Shown: positions 24,390 to 32,738 of the stretch, piece by piece
How the letters are laid out: every line of letters starts with the position of its first letter
Numbering within the stretch: the first letter of the stretch is position 1
From: Dyadobacter fermentans DSM 18053
GTDB lineage: Bacteria > Bacteroidota > Bacteroidia > Cytophagales > Spirosomataceae
Assembly (NCBI RefSeq): GCF_000023125.1
Contig: NC_013037.1
Location: forward strand, 4,704,501 to 4,768,500
DNA length: 64,000 nt
Direction: 5' to 3'
Notes under the pieces: model-generated
Databases searched by the model: none
What the model was told of the DNA's origin: nothing
What the model saw: only the letters and a program-made list of their open reading frames with translations
Position numbers and translations under genes: made by a program

Positions 24390-25487
24390 CTATCCTTTCA
24401 ACACCTTCTCAATCTCAAAAAACCTTACATCCGCCTTCACATGCTCCAAAATCCGCTGCGAGCGCTCCGGCCGGGCATCGGTGATGAAAACCTGCGCTAA
24501 AAATCCCGTATCAATCAGCTCGATCAGTTTGTGAATGCGCCGGTCGTCAAGCTTGTCGAAGATATCGTCCAGCAGTAGGATGGGCGTTTTGCCTTTTTCT
24601 TCTTTTAATAGTTCGAATTGCGCGAGTTTCAGGGCGATCAGAAAGGACTTTTGCTGGCCTTGTGAGCCGAATTTTTTAAGCGTAACCCCGTCTATTTCGA
24701 AAACGTACTCATCCTTGTGAATGCCTTTGCCTGTGCGTTGCGCGTGGAGGTCGCGGCTGCGGTTGCGGCGGAATTCGGCGGGGAAGTCCGGGCTGACGAC
24801 TTCGCTTTCGTAGATCACGTCCACTTTTTCGTGACCGCTGCTGAGGAATTCGTAAAATTTATAGAATAGCGGGACGAATTTTTCCATGAATGCCGCCCGG
24901 TGCTGGTGAATGCGCTGCGAAAGGACAATCAGGGGCTCGTTGTACGTTTCGAGCAGGTCTTCGTCGAGGTGATTGCGTTCGGCGAAAAATTTGAGAAGGC
25001 CGTTTCGCTGGGTTAATATCTTGTTGTACTGCAAAAAATCGGTCAGGTAACCGGGCACGGCCTGGCCCAGCACGCCGTCGAAAAAGCGGCGGCGTTCTTC
25101 GCTGCCCTCGCGGATGAGATCGGTATCGTCCGGGGCAATGAGGACAACAGGAAAAAGGCCGATATGGTCGCTGAGGCGGTCATAATGCTTTTTATCGGCC
25201 ATAAACACCTTGCGCTGGCCGCGTTGTAGGCTGCATGTGATCTGAATGTGCTTACCGTGTTCGTTGAAAACGCCGTCAAGCAGGAAAAAATCGTTGATAT
25301 GGCGGATGCCCAGCGCGTCCTGGTTATGGAATGCGCTTTTGGTAAGGGTCAGAAAATAGATCGCGTCGAGCAGGTTGGTCTTGCCGCTGCCGTTCTCGCC
25401 CACAATACAGTTCACATGTTCTCCAAAAACAAAGGCCTTCTCCTCATAGCTTTTAAAGTATGTAAGACGGAGCTTTTCTAGCCACAT
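24390..25487 (-). CDS. recF: DNA replication and repair protein RecF
   Basis: A 365-residue SMC-like ATPase that helps load RecA at single-strand gaps bound by SSB. Walker A GENGSGKTN surrounds K36 near the N-terminus, after the family start LRLTYFKSYEE. The signature SQGQQKSFLIALKLAQ and the Walker B ILLLDDIFDKLD are in the C-terminal third. All motifs are intact and the length is normal. The start is ATG and the gene is divergent from pdhA. In many bacteria recF sits with dnaN and gyrB; here it does not. A toxin-antitoxin pair ends three bases from its stop. Confidence 0.95.
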   Translation of the reverse strand: MWLEKLRLTYFKSYEEKAFVFGEHVNCIVGENGSGKTNLLDAIYFLTLTKSAFHNQDALGIRHINDFFLLDGVFNEHGKHIQITCSLQRGQRKVFMADKKHYDRLSDHIGLFPVVLIAPDDTDLIREGSEERRRFFDGVLGQAVPGYLTDFLQYNKILTQRNGLLKFFAERNHLDEDLLETYNEPLIVLSQRIHQHRAAFMEKFVPLFYKFYEFLSSGHEKVDVIYESEVVSPDFPAEFRRNRSRDLHAQRTGKGIHKDEYVFEIDGVTLKKFGSQGQQKSFLIALKLAQFELLKEEKGKTPILLLDDIFDKLDDRRIHKLIELIDTGFLAQVFITDARPERSQRILEHVKADVRFFEIEKVLKG

Positions 25488-25546
25488 GAACTTCTTTGTT
25501 ATTTAGTTTATGCTTATTTTCGCACATCATTGCGTGAGTACGGCAA

Positions 25547-25591
25547 AACAGACTCTGTTCATACCATAACTTTAAGACAAAGTTCTGTCTT
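25547..25591. repeat. Two dyads between recF and pdhA
   Basis: AACAGA-C-TCTGTT (25547-25559) is a 13-base near-palindrome. AAGACA (25574-25579) and TGTCTT (25586-25591) form a second inverted repeat with a six-base spacer. Both lie within 65 bases of the pdhA start, where a repressor or activator site would be expected. No regulator is identified. Confidence 0.4.
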
Positions 25592-25611
25592 TATAAACGA
25601 GAACCAAATAC

Positions 25612-26643
25612 ATGGCCACCGTTACTGAGAAAAAGAAAGCATCAGCCCCCAAAAAGTTACAGCATCCGAAGGAGCAATACATGTTCTGGTTCGAGAATAT
25701 GCTTTTACAACGCCGTTTTGAAGAAAAATCGGGCCAGTTGTACGGTCAGCAGAAGATTCGTGGTTTTTGTCACCTCTACATCGGCCAGGAAGCCTGCTCT
25801 TCCGGCGCGGTGAGTGCCTTGAAAAAGGGCGACAAGTACATTACCGCTTATCGTGACCACGGTATTCCTCTCGCATTGGGCACCAGCCCGAACGCGATCA
25901 TGGCTGAGCTTTACGGCAAAAAAACCGGTACTACCAAAGGTAAGGGCGGTTCCATGCACATTTTTGATAAAGAAGTAGGGTTCATCGGAGGCCACGGTAT
26001 CGTGGGCGGCCAGATTCCCCTTGGCGCTGGTATCGCATTCGCCGAAAAATATAACAAAACCGATAACCTGTGTATCTGCTACTTCGGTGACGGAGCGATC
26101 CGCCAAGGTTCATTCCACGAAACGCTGAATATGGCGATGAGCTGGAAACTGCCCGTGATCTTCGTGGTCGAAAACAACGGTTATGCAATGGGTACTTCCG
26201 TAGCGCGTACTTCGAACGTGACGGAGCTTTACACATTGGGAGAAGCTTACGACATTCCTTCCGAGCCGGTTGACGGTATGAGCGTGGAGGCAATCCACGA
26301 AGCGGTTTCCCGCGCTGCCGAACGTGCACGCAAAGGCGAAGGACCTACTTTCCTCGAATTCCGTACGTATCGTTACCGCGGGCACTCGATGTCCGATCCG
26401 CAGAAATACCGTTCGAAAGAGGAGGTTGAAGAATACAAACACCGCGATCCGATCGAGCAGATCCGCGCGGTGATCCTTGAAAACAAGCTGGCTACGGAAG
26501 AGGAGCTGGATAACATCGATAAAAAAGTAAAAGAAATCGTTGCGGAATCCGTGCAGTTCGCCGAGGAATCGGAATGGCCGGACCCGAAAGAAGCTTACAC
26601 GGATGTGTACGTGGAGAACGATTATCCTTTTGTAATGGATTAA
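25612..26643 (+). CDS. pdhA: Pyruvate dehydrogenase E1 component, alpha subunit
   Basis: A 343-residue thiamine-diphosphate enzyme subunit that decarboxylates pyruvate and passes the acetyl group to the E2 lipoyl domain. The ThDP motif starts at FGDGAIRQGSFHETLNMA and ends with VVENNGYAMGT. GGSMHIF and the RYRGHSMSDP loop (phosphorylated in eukaryotic E1) are also recognisable. A Lys/Ala/Pro-rich N-terminal tail of about 20 residues precedes the fold. The beta subunit and E2 are not adjacent; pdhA stands alone and ends in a strong terminator, so the complex is encoded at several loci. A branched-chain 2-oxoacid E1 alpha is a possible alternative. Confidence 0.88.
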   Translation: MATVTEKKKASAPKKLQHPKEQYMFWFENMLLQRRFEEKSGQLYGQQKIRGFCHLYIGQEACSSGAVSALKKGDKYITAYRDHGIPLALGTSPNAIMAELYGKKTGTTKGKGGSMHIFDKEVGFIGGHGIVGGQIPLGAGIAFAEKYNKTDNLCICYFGDGAIRQGSFHETLNMAMSWKLPVIFVVENNGYAMGTSVARTSNVTELYTLGEAYDIPSEPVDGMSVEAIHEAVSRAAERARKGEGPTFLEFRTYRYRGHSMSDPQKYRSKEEVEEYKHRDPIEQIRAVILENKLATEEELDNIDKKVKEIVAESVQFAEESEWPDPKEAYTDVYVENDYPFVMD

Positions 26644-26664
26644 TTTGATCCAGAACGCATGAAT

Positions 26665-26698
26665 AAAAAACCCGTCGGATCACTTCGACGGGTTTTTT
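26665..26698. terminator. Intrinsic terminator after pdhA
   Basis: AAAAAACCCGTCG (26665-26677) pairs with CGACGGGTTTTTT (26686-26698) around an eight-base loop. It lies 22 bases after the pdhA stop codon and has a T-run on the plus strand. Confidence 0.92.
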
Positions 26699-26781
26699 AA
26701 GTAATTTCAACTTTTCGTAAACAGGGAATGATCCTGTTTTTCAGTTTCCACGTAGATTGAGTTCTAGTAATAAATTAAAAT

Positions 26782-27666
26782 ATGTCCCTGGACCAGGATT
26801 TTGAAAGAGAAGACGATGAAGACGGCGATGGCAAGGAAATGTCGTTTATCTCGCATCTCGAGGAATTAAGATGGCATGTGATCCGCGCTGGCGCTTCTAT
26901 TCTGATATTCGCCATTATTGCGTTCATTTATATTCAGGAAATCTACCATTACGTGATCGTCGCGCCCTCGCGGCCCGATTTCTGGACTTACCGGATGCTT
27001 TGCAAGCTGTCGGAGATTACCGGGTATGAGGATTTGTGCGTGAAGGCATTGAATTTCAAAATGCAGTTCATCGGGATGGGGGATGCCTTTACGATGAGTA
27101 TGACGTCGTCGGTCATCACCGGCTTGCTCTTCGCATTCCCGTATGCATTCTGGGAAATATGGCGTTTTATAGAGCCCGGACTGAAACCTTCCGAAAAAAG
27201 ATCGGCGCGTGGAGCGGTATTTTATGTAACATCGTTATTCTTCTCGGGCGTACTTTTCGGCTATTATATCGTCTCGCCGCTCGCGATCAACTTTCTTGCC
27301 AACTACACTCTGGACCCGTCCATTATCAATGAATTCAGCGTGGCGTCGTACATTTCACTGGTCGCAACCCTGACCCTCGCTTGCGGTGTGGCTTTCCAGT
27401 TGCCAATCGTCGTATTTGTTTTGTCTAAAATCGGCATTCTTACGCCAGCTTTTATGCGTGAATACCGCAAGCATTCAATGATCGTTATCCTTATCGTGGC
27501 CGCGATCATCACGCCTTCGCCCGACATTTACAGCCAGATTCTCGTCGCAATTCCTTTGTTCCTGCTTTATGAGATCAGCATCATGGTGTCGGCAAAAGTG
27601 GAACGTGAAAAGCTGCGTGAAGAAACGCGCCTTGCTAAACTGGGCGGAACGTTAACCGAAGACTGA
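26782..27666 (+). CDS. tatC: Twin-arginine translocase subunit TatC
   Basis: A 294-residue inner-membrane protein, the receptor for twin-arginine signal peptides. After an acidic N-terminal stretch (residues 3-20, rich in Asp and Glu) comes the conserved SFISHLEELRWHVIRA, then about six membrane segments. Conserved family elements include FPYAFWEIWRFIEPGLKPSEKR and the late PSPDIYSQ segment. The C-terminus is charged. TatA/TatB genes are not next to it. The acidic N-terminal extension is longer than in E. coli TatC. It has its own upstream space after the pdhA terminator. Confidence 0.93.
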   Translation: MSLDQDFEREDDEDGDGKEMSFISHLEELRWHVIRAGASILIFAIIAFIYIQEIYHYVIVAPSRPDFWTYRMLCKLSEITGYEDLCVKALNFKMQFIGMGDAFTMSMTSSVITGLLFAFPYAFWEIWRFIEPGLKPSEKRSARGAVFYVTSLFFSGVLFGYYIVSPLAINFLANYTLDPSIINEFSVASYISLVATLTLACGVAFQLPIVVFVLSKIGILTPAFMREYRKHSMIVILIVAAIITPSPDIYSQILVAIPLFLLYEISIMVSAKVEREKLREETRLAKLGGTLTED

Positions 27667-27679
27667 TTCAATTAAAATA

Positions 27680-28774
27680 TCAGGCAAAAAACTGCTTACA
27701 GACCTCGGCCAGCCGGTCGAGGTCTTCTTTTTGATGCAGGCTGCTGATCGCAATGCGGGTAACCGGGGTGTCGGTCGGCGAAGGGTAGGAGAAGCAGGAA
27801 GCCATAATGCCGTTGTTCAACAGGTGGTCGAACAACGCGGCATTCAACGAGCAGAAAACAGGGTAGTCCGGAACCGTCTGGAACGGTAAAATGCCATTCA
27901 TTTTCGCATTGAAATAACGAACCTTCTCCATCAGAGTAGCCCGCGCGGCCGCATATTTATTTTGCTCTAAAAGCATTTTCAATGCGTAGGCATAGGCAGG
28001 CGCCGGCGGCGACGCGCCCGCGAACCATGGCGATTTCCGCAACGATTCAATCACATTTTCCGAACCCCAAACGGCCCCGGCGGGAATGCCCAGTGCCTTG
28101 TTGAGGGAGGACACAAAGATCGTTTGTTGTAAAAGTTGCGGGTTAATGCGTTCTGCCACGCCATTTCCACCAGCACCTACAATGCCTAGTGAGTGCGATT
28201 CGTCCACCAGCAACCATACATTGGCTTGTTGGGGAATGGTATTGAAAAGCGAAAAATCAAATGCCTTCACCATCGGAGATCCCACGGCATTCGTGCAGAT
28301 GATATGTGCCGTATTCGGTTCAGCAGCATTGATCTTGCTGACCGTTTTTGTTGCCCAATCACTCCATTCGCCATTGTTTCGGTCAAATGCATTTCCCCAT
28401 AATGCAGGATGTACACCCGGTGCGTAGTGGTAAGCAATCTGAGCAGTTTTCCCTGCCTGCTGAACGATGTTTTCAATCTCCTTCATCAGCAACTGTCCTG
28501 CCCACATCCCGCACGAAACGATCAATGCCGAATCACTTTGCAGGAAAACAGCCAGTTGCCGTTCCGCATTTTCATAAATATCGAGTCGCAGACTATTATT
28601 TCTGGAGCTACCGTAGTGATTTCCGAAGCTTTCCGTAGCCACACTTAAATACCTACGAAGATCTTCGTCGTGGCCCATTCCAAGGTAATCGGTGCCGCTG
28701 AACCATAGAAATTGCGCCCCGTCGGTAGTTTCGACGATGCGGCCGGGAAGTTTGCTGGTGTGATAAGTGTTCAC
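27680..28774 (-). CDS. PLP-dependent aminotransferase class I/II, AONS-like
   Basis: A 364-residue fold-type I PLP enzyme related to 8-amino-7-oxononanoate synthase (BioF) and 2-amino-3-ketobutyrate CoA ligase. The cofactor-binding DESHSLG (191-197) and the Schiff-base Lys in SSLNKALG (K226) are clear. The glycine-rich GSGGSR-type loop of true BioF is replaced by YGSSRNN, and no biotin genes are nearby, so a biotin role is uncertain. It starts with GTG and overlaps the stop of the upstream dipeptide epimerase by four bases (GTGA), so the two are almost surely translated together. A link to peptidoglycan-peptide or amino-acid metabolism is suggested by the partner, but the reaction is unknown. 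Confidence 0.75.
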   Translation of the reverse strand: MNTYHTSKLPGRIVETTDGAQFLWFSGTDYLGMGHDEDLRRYLSVATESFGNHYGSSRNNSLRLDIYENAERQLAVFLQSDSALIVSCGMWAGQLLMKEIENIVQQAGKTAQIAYHYAPGVHPALWGNAFDRNNGEWSDWATKTVSKINAAEPNTAHIICTNAVGSPMVKAFDFSLFNTIPQQANVWLLVDESHSLGIVGAGGNGVAERINPQLLQQTIFVSSLNKALGIPAGAVWGSENVIESLRKSPWFAGASPPAPAYAYALKMLLEQNKYAAARATLMEKVRYFNAKMNGILPFQTVPDYPVFCSLNAALFDHLLNNGIMASCFSYPSPTDTPVTRIAISSLHQKEDLDRLAEVCKQFFA

Positions 28775-29799
28775 CGCGAAACGAATTCGGGTTTCAATGC
28801 AGCGCCGGTGCCGTTGCCTGTGGCATAAATTACCTTTCCAAAGTCGAAAGTTACGCCGGTGGCAGGATCGTTGCGGATCAGGAGCGAGCCGTCCATATCC
28901 ACGTAGTCGAGCAGCGGGAGCAAATGTGCGATGGCTGAGATGCCTACGCTAGTCTCGGTCATGCAGCCTACCATCGTTTTCATGCCCAGCGACCTGGCTT
29001 CGGCGATCATCCGCAATGCCGCAGTGGGGCCACCGCATTTGGTGAGTTTGATGTTGATACCGTGAAACAAGCCCTGGCATTTGGCCACGTCCGCTTCGAT
29101 AATGCAGCTTTCGTCGGCAATGACAGGCAATGCGCTCGCTTCAAACACTTTTTTCATGCCCGCGATGTCGTCGGCAGGCAATGGCTGCTCGATGAACTCG
29201 ACACCTAATGCAGCCAGTTGGGGCGCAAGTTCGATGGTTTTTTCGGCCGTCCAGCCGCAGTTGGCATCCACGCGAAACAGCGCATCGGTATTTTTTCTTA
29301 ATTCCGTAACAATGCGCAGGTCTTCGTCGGTTCCGAGTTTGATCTTGTAAATCGGCCAGGGAAGCTCCTGCATTTTGGCCACCATCTTTTCCACCGTGTC
29401 GATGCCGATCGTGAAGTTGGTCATCGGAATATGTTCCGGCGAGAGGCCCCATGCTTCGTAGAGTTTCAGGCCCCTTTTTTTGGCAAAATAATCCTGCGCA
29501 GCCTCGTCCAGGGCACATTGTGCAAATGGATGATCTTTAAGAAGCGGATGCGCAAGCGCCCAAAGCTCTTCCGCGGAGCCGTAACGGCCCTCTTCCACGA
29601 TTTGCTTCACCCTGTCCAATGCGGCGATCATATTGTCGATCGTGACCCCATAATAGGGGTTGGAAGTGGCTTCGCCGAATCCTGCAAAGGTGCCGTCGTT
29701 CAGCTGTACGATCAGCGTTTGCTGCACGTCGCGCGAGTCGTGCGCGATGGTGAAGGTGTGTTTCAGTTGGAGGTCGAAAGTGTGGAAGGTAAGGCGCAT
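28771..29799 (-). CDS. Dipeptide epimerase (enolase superfamily)
   Basis: A 342-residue enolase-superfamily enzyme of the muconate-lactonising/L-Ala-D/L-Glu epimerase branch. The catalytic KIK pair is at K152 and K154. Metal ligands are D178 (RVDANCGW), E204 (EQPLP) and D229 (ADES), and the opposite-face Lys is in KLTKCGG (K254). This set fits epimerisation of dipeptides, classically L-Ala-D-Glu from recycled peptidoglycan; the substrate specificity is inferred. It is the first gene of a two-gene overlap with the AONS-like enzyme. nadK follows 29 bases to the right on the same strand, so all may be in one transcript. Confidence 0.86.
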   Translation of the reverse strand: MRLTFHTFDLQLKHTFTIAHDSRDVQQTLIVQLNDGTFAGFGEATSNPYYGVTIDNMIAALDRVKQIVEEGRYGSAEELWALAHPLLKDHPFAQCALDEAAQDYFAKKRGLKLYEAWGLSPEHIPMTNFTIGIDTVEKMVAKMQELPWPIYKIKLGTDEDLRIVTELRKNTDALFRVDANCGWTAEKTIELAPQLAALGVEFIEQPLPADDIAGMKKVFEASALPVIADESCIIEADVAKCQGLFHGINIKLTKCGGPTAALRMIAEARSLGMKTMVGCMTETSVGISAIAHLLPLLDYVDMDGSLLIRNDPATGVTFDFGKVIYATGNGTGAALKPEFVSR

Positions 29800-29828
29800 A
29801 GGGTGTCGGAAATAGAGATTTCAGGGGC

Positions 29829-30704
29829 CTAATTTCGCATATCGAGGCCCCAGGATAGCTTGCTTCTCAGGGTATTCAGAAAACTGTCGTCTTTCATCTT
29901 GATGAGGCGCGCCCGGAAGCCTGCCTTACGCACCAGCAGCTGCGTGTTTTCATCCACAATGCGCGAACGCGCATCGAGCGACACGAGGAAGTTGCTGCTG
30001 CGGCTTTTCACTTCCAGGCGGATCACCGCAGTATCTTCCACCACCAGCGGTCGCACATTGAGGTTATGTGGGCTGATGGGCGTCACGATGAAGTTCTGCG
30101 AATGCGGCACAAGTACAGGCCCTCCGCAGCTCAATGAATAGCCCGTGGAGCCCGTGGGTGTGGAAATGATGAGGCCGTCGGCCCAGTAGGAATTCAGAAA
30201 TTCGTCGTTCAGGTAAGTGTGGACGGTGATCATCGACGAAGTATCGGTTTTGGTGATCGTGAAGTCATTCAAACCGAAGTTCAGTCCGTCGAACAGGTCG
30301 ATATTCGACTCTACCTCCACCAATGTGCGCTCGTCGATGCGAAACTGGCTGTTTTCGAGCGCGGCGATCATGTCGGTGATGCGTTCCGGCGAAACGGTCG
30401 CCAGGAAGCCCAGACGCCCCACATTGATCCCAATGGCCGGAATTTGCCGCTTGCCCACGTGCGAAATGGTTTCCAGCAGCGTGCCGTCGCCACCCATGCT
30501 CACGACCAGGCGCGCATCGCAGAGCTCTTCCGGTTTTTCGTAAACCTGTTCCGAATAATGCGAAATCCCGGCCTGATCCAGAAAAGTCCGGAACGACTTC
30601 GAAAGCTGAACCTCGACTTTTCGGCGCGACAGTTCATCGAACATGTTTTCAATGAAAGGTCTGGCGGACTCGTTAAAGTTGCGTCCGTGAATGGCGATTT
30701 TCAT
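29829..30704 (-). CDS. nadK: NAD kinase
   Basis: A 291-residue enzyme that phosphorylates NAD to NADP. The GGDGTL motif (71-76, catalytic D73), the NVGRLGFLA segment, and the glycine-rich TPTGSTGYSLSCGGP identify the family. Length is normal. Its start lies about 90 bases from the stop of a CBS-domain gene on the same strand, an arrangement that could be an operon. NadC of the same pathway is about 13 kb away. Confidence 0.95.
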   Translation of the reverse strand: MKIAIHGRNFNESARPFIENMFDELSRRKVEVQLSKSFRTFLDQAGISHYSEQVYEKPEELCDARLVVSMGGDGTLLETISHVGKRQIPAIGINVGRLGFLATVSPERITDMIAALENSQFRIDERTLVEVESNIDLFDGLNFGLNDFTITKTDTSSMITVHTYLNDEFLNSYWADGLIISTPTGSTGYSLSCGGPVLVPHSQNFIVTPISPHNLNVRPLVVEDTAVIRLEVKSRSSNFLVSLDARSRIVDENTQLLVRKAGFRARLIKMKDDSFLNTLRSKLSWGLDMRN

Positions 30705-30796
30705 GAAGGAAAAATAAAACTTGTGGTATCATCCGAAAGATACGGGACAAATATGCCGATTCAAAAGCCGCAGGCACATTTGCCGACCGTCGGATG

Positions 30797-31468
30797 CTAG
30801 GTGGCGAGGTAGCGCAAAAGCATATCGAGGCGCTCCTGATCGAGGGTTTCGATGGGGTCGTTGGCATGTGCTTCTTCGACCTCATACCCGAACCGTTCCA
30901 ATGTGGCGATAATGGGGGTAATGTGGGTCCGGTTGAGCTTCAAAGTCAGCCGGGCTTCGTTGGTAGGGTTGTAAATTTCGCCCGAAGAATAGTAACTGCT
31001 GAGTATTTTCACGCCATTCGATTCGATCAGCCGGCTGATTTCAGAGAGCGAATAGTCGCGTTCTTCTATTTTAAGGACAATCACGGCGCCTTTTTCCTGC
31101 ACGCCCAGCTCGTTCACGAACCGCTCCACGAGGTCGTTCACCAGGATGCTTCCGGCAAATGTGCGGTCCTCATGCAGCACGGGAATGATCATGAGCCCGA
31201 ACTGGTTTACCAGCCGGAGCAGCTCATAAGGATGCTGGTCTTCGGTGGCAAAAATGTCCTTATGCTGGATGATTACTTTGGAAAGGTGCTCCGAAATATC
31301 GGTAATGTCGAAGAGAATATCTTCGGACACAATGCCCTGGTAAACACCGGAGTCGGCGACGATCAGCTGCTTCACGCCAAACTCGTCCATCCAATCCAAA
31401 GCCGTACCCACCGAATCGCTCGGTTTCAGTACGGGAATCATTGGATTTATCAGAGTGGCTGCGAGCAT
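30797..31468 (-). CDS. CBS-domain protein with ACT-like C-terminus
   Basis: A 223-residue cytoplasmic protein. Two CBS motifs fill about residues 5-120 (GTALDWMDEFGVKQLIVAD and LLRLVNQFGLMIIPVL), followed by a region with ACT-like alternation (VIVLKIEERDYSLSEISRLIESNG). Paired CBS motifs bind adenine nucleotides such as AMP, ATP or cyclic di-AMP, and ACT domains bind amino acids. No catalytic domain is attached, so it is probably a sensor that acts on a partner protein. It precedes nadK on the same strand, and a link to NAD(P) or energy sensing is a guess. Confidence 0.75.
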   Translation of the reverse strand: MLAATLINPMIPVLKPSDSVGTALDWMDEFGVKQLIVADSGVYQGIVSEDILFDITDISEHLSKVIIQHKDIFATEDQHPYELLRLVNQFGLMIIPVLHEDRTFAGSILVNDLVERFVNELGVQEKGAVIVLKIEERDYSLSEISRLIESNGVKILSSYYSSGEIYNPTNEARLTLKLNRTHITPIIATLERFGYEVEEAHANDPIETLDQERLDMLLRYLAT

Positions 31469-31557
31469 GGGTCAGAACGTCATTTTTCGAAGCTATAAAA
31501 AAACAATATATAGATCAACTATCGTAACAAAAGAAATTTTCCCGCAATTCCCGGGTT

Positions 31558-32331
31558 TCAGGCCATGGGCACCGACACGTCTTTTTCGAGGAAGCTTTCC
31601 AGGATCACGTTGAACTCGTGCGGATGTTCCATCATCGGTGCATGGCAGCACTTATCGATAAAGTACAATTCAGAGTTGGCTATCAGGCGGTTAAATTCGT
31701 ATCCGACATGCGGCGGCGTAATGGTGTCGTTCAGGCCCCACACGAGTAGCGTAGGCACGGTGATCTGATGCAGATCTTTGGCCAGATTATGACGCTGAGC
31801 CGATTTAGCGATTCCAACGATGCTCATGCATTTCGGAATGCTGGATGTGGTTTCGAACACCTCGTCGATCAGGTCTTTCGTCGCCACCTCCGGATCGTAG
31901 AAAGTATATGCTACGCGCTCCTTGATATAATCATAACTTCCGCGTTTCGGGAACGAGCCGCCCATTGAGTTTTCGAACAGGCCCGAGCTGCCCGTCAGGA
32001 CCAGCCGCTGCACGTTCTCCTGGTTTTTCAGCGTGTATAGCAAGCCTATATGGCCACCCAGCGAGTTGCCGATAGCGGTAACGTTGGTTAGATTTTTAAA
32101 TGAAACAAAGTCTTCCAGAAAGGCGAGCAGCGCTTCCAGGCCAGCCTCGCGCGGCGGAAGTTCATAAATCGGAAGAAGTGGAATAACGACCCGGTAACGA
32201 CTTGAAAAATGGTCGATAATGCCATCCCAGTTACTCAATGCACCGAAAAGGCCATGCAAAAGCAGTAACGTCTCGCCCTTTCCCTCGTCGATAAATTTGA
32301 ACCTGCCTTCTGCACGTACTGTATATTTCAT
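31558..32331 (-). CDS. Alpha/beta hydrolase
   Basis: A 257-residue cytoplasmic hydrolase. The oxyanion segment LLLLHGLFG (22-30), the nucleophile elbow AIGNSLGGHIG with S90, an Asp in VWGLNDTITPP and a His in FIDKCCHAPMMEHP form a complete catalytic triad. The fold resembles MhpC/BphD-type C-C hydrolases and small esterases. The substrate is unknown and no pathway genes are adjacent. A promoter-like site with a palindrome lies 66-96 bases upstream. It is transcribed alone. Confidence 0.85.
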   Translation of the reverse strand: MKYTVRAEGRFKFIDEGKGETLLLLHGLFGALSNWDGIIDHFSSRYRVVIPLLPIYELPPREAGLEALLAFLEDFVSFKNLTNVTAIGNSLGGHIGLLYTLKNQENVQRLVLTGSSGLFENSMGGSFPKRGSYDYIKERVAYTFYDPEVATKDLIDEVFETTSSIPKCMSIVGIAKSAQRHNLAKDLHQITVPTLLVWGLNDTITPPHVGYEFNRLIANSELYFIDKCCHAPMMEHPHEFNVILESFLEKDVSVPMA

Positions 32332-32738
32332 TCTTTTTGTGGATTTAAGACCATTTATAACTTATCAAAGAAACTAGTGCATGATTAGGATACTCTACAA
32401 AACTAGTTATTTTTTTGATTGTACAATGGGACAAAGTAACAAACGCGGTCCGAATTTCTTGTAAATATTATATTAATATTATAAGAATTAGACAAATAAC
32501 ATAGAATGGTGCAATTCCGTTCGCTCTCCGCCCGGGTGCCCCGCGTACAGGCGGACAGGTAAATTTTCCGAAGCCGCGCCTTAACCTGATACCGGCCGGT
32601 TACACTAACGCCCGCCGCGGCGAATGCTTCTGTATGACCGCCGTCCCGGTATGTGTAACCGAAATTTAGCCAGAAATTAGTTTTAAAAGGTATTAGAAAA
32701 AAATTAAAACATACTCGCAATTGTTTGATTCTTCCCCC
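32332..32738. other. Intergenic region between two divergent hydrolase genes
   Basis: A 407-base gap. Its left part is AT-rich and carries a minus-strand promoter-like site (32398-32427), two copies of AAACTAGT (32371-32378 and 32400-32407), and the palindrome ATTGTACAAT (32418-32427). Its right part (about 32510-32660) is GC-rich like coding DNA. A minus-strand frame of 105 codons crosses it but shows no family resemblance and no plausible start, so I do not call it a gene. Confidence 0.55.
32398..32427 (-). promoter_or_regulatory. Promoter-like site overlapping a palindrome
   Basis: On the minus strand TAGTTTTG (32398-32405) matches the TAnnTTTG element. ATTG (32424-32427) stands in for the -33 element at an 18-base spacing. 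The -33 part is inside the 10-bp palindrome ATTGTACAAT, so a repressor bound there would block the polymerase. It would drive the alpha/beta hydrolase gene ending at 31558. Confidence 0.4.

Noticed and set aside
32403..32720. 105-codon minus-strand frame between the two hydrolase genes
   Set aside because: No family resemblance, no ribosome-binding or promoter context, and half of it runs through an AT-rich promoter region with odd composition. It may contain a decayed fragment but I cannot name it.
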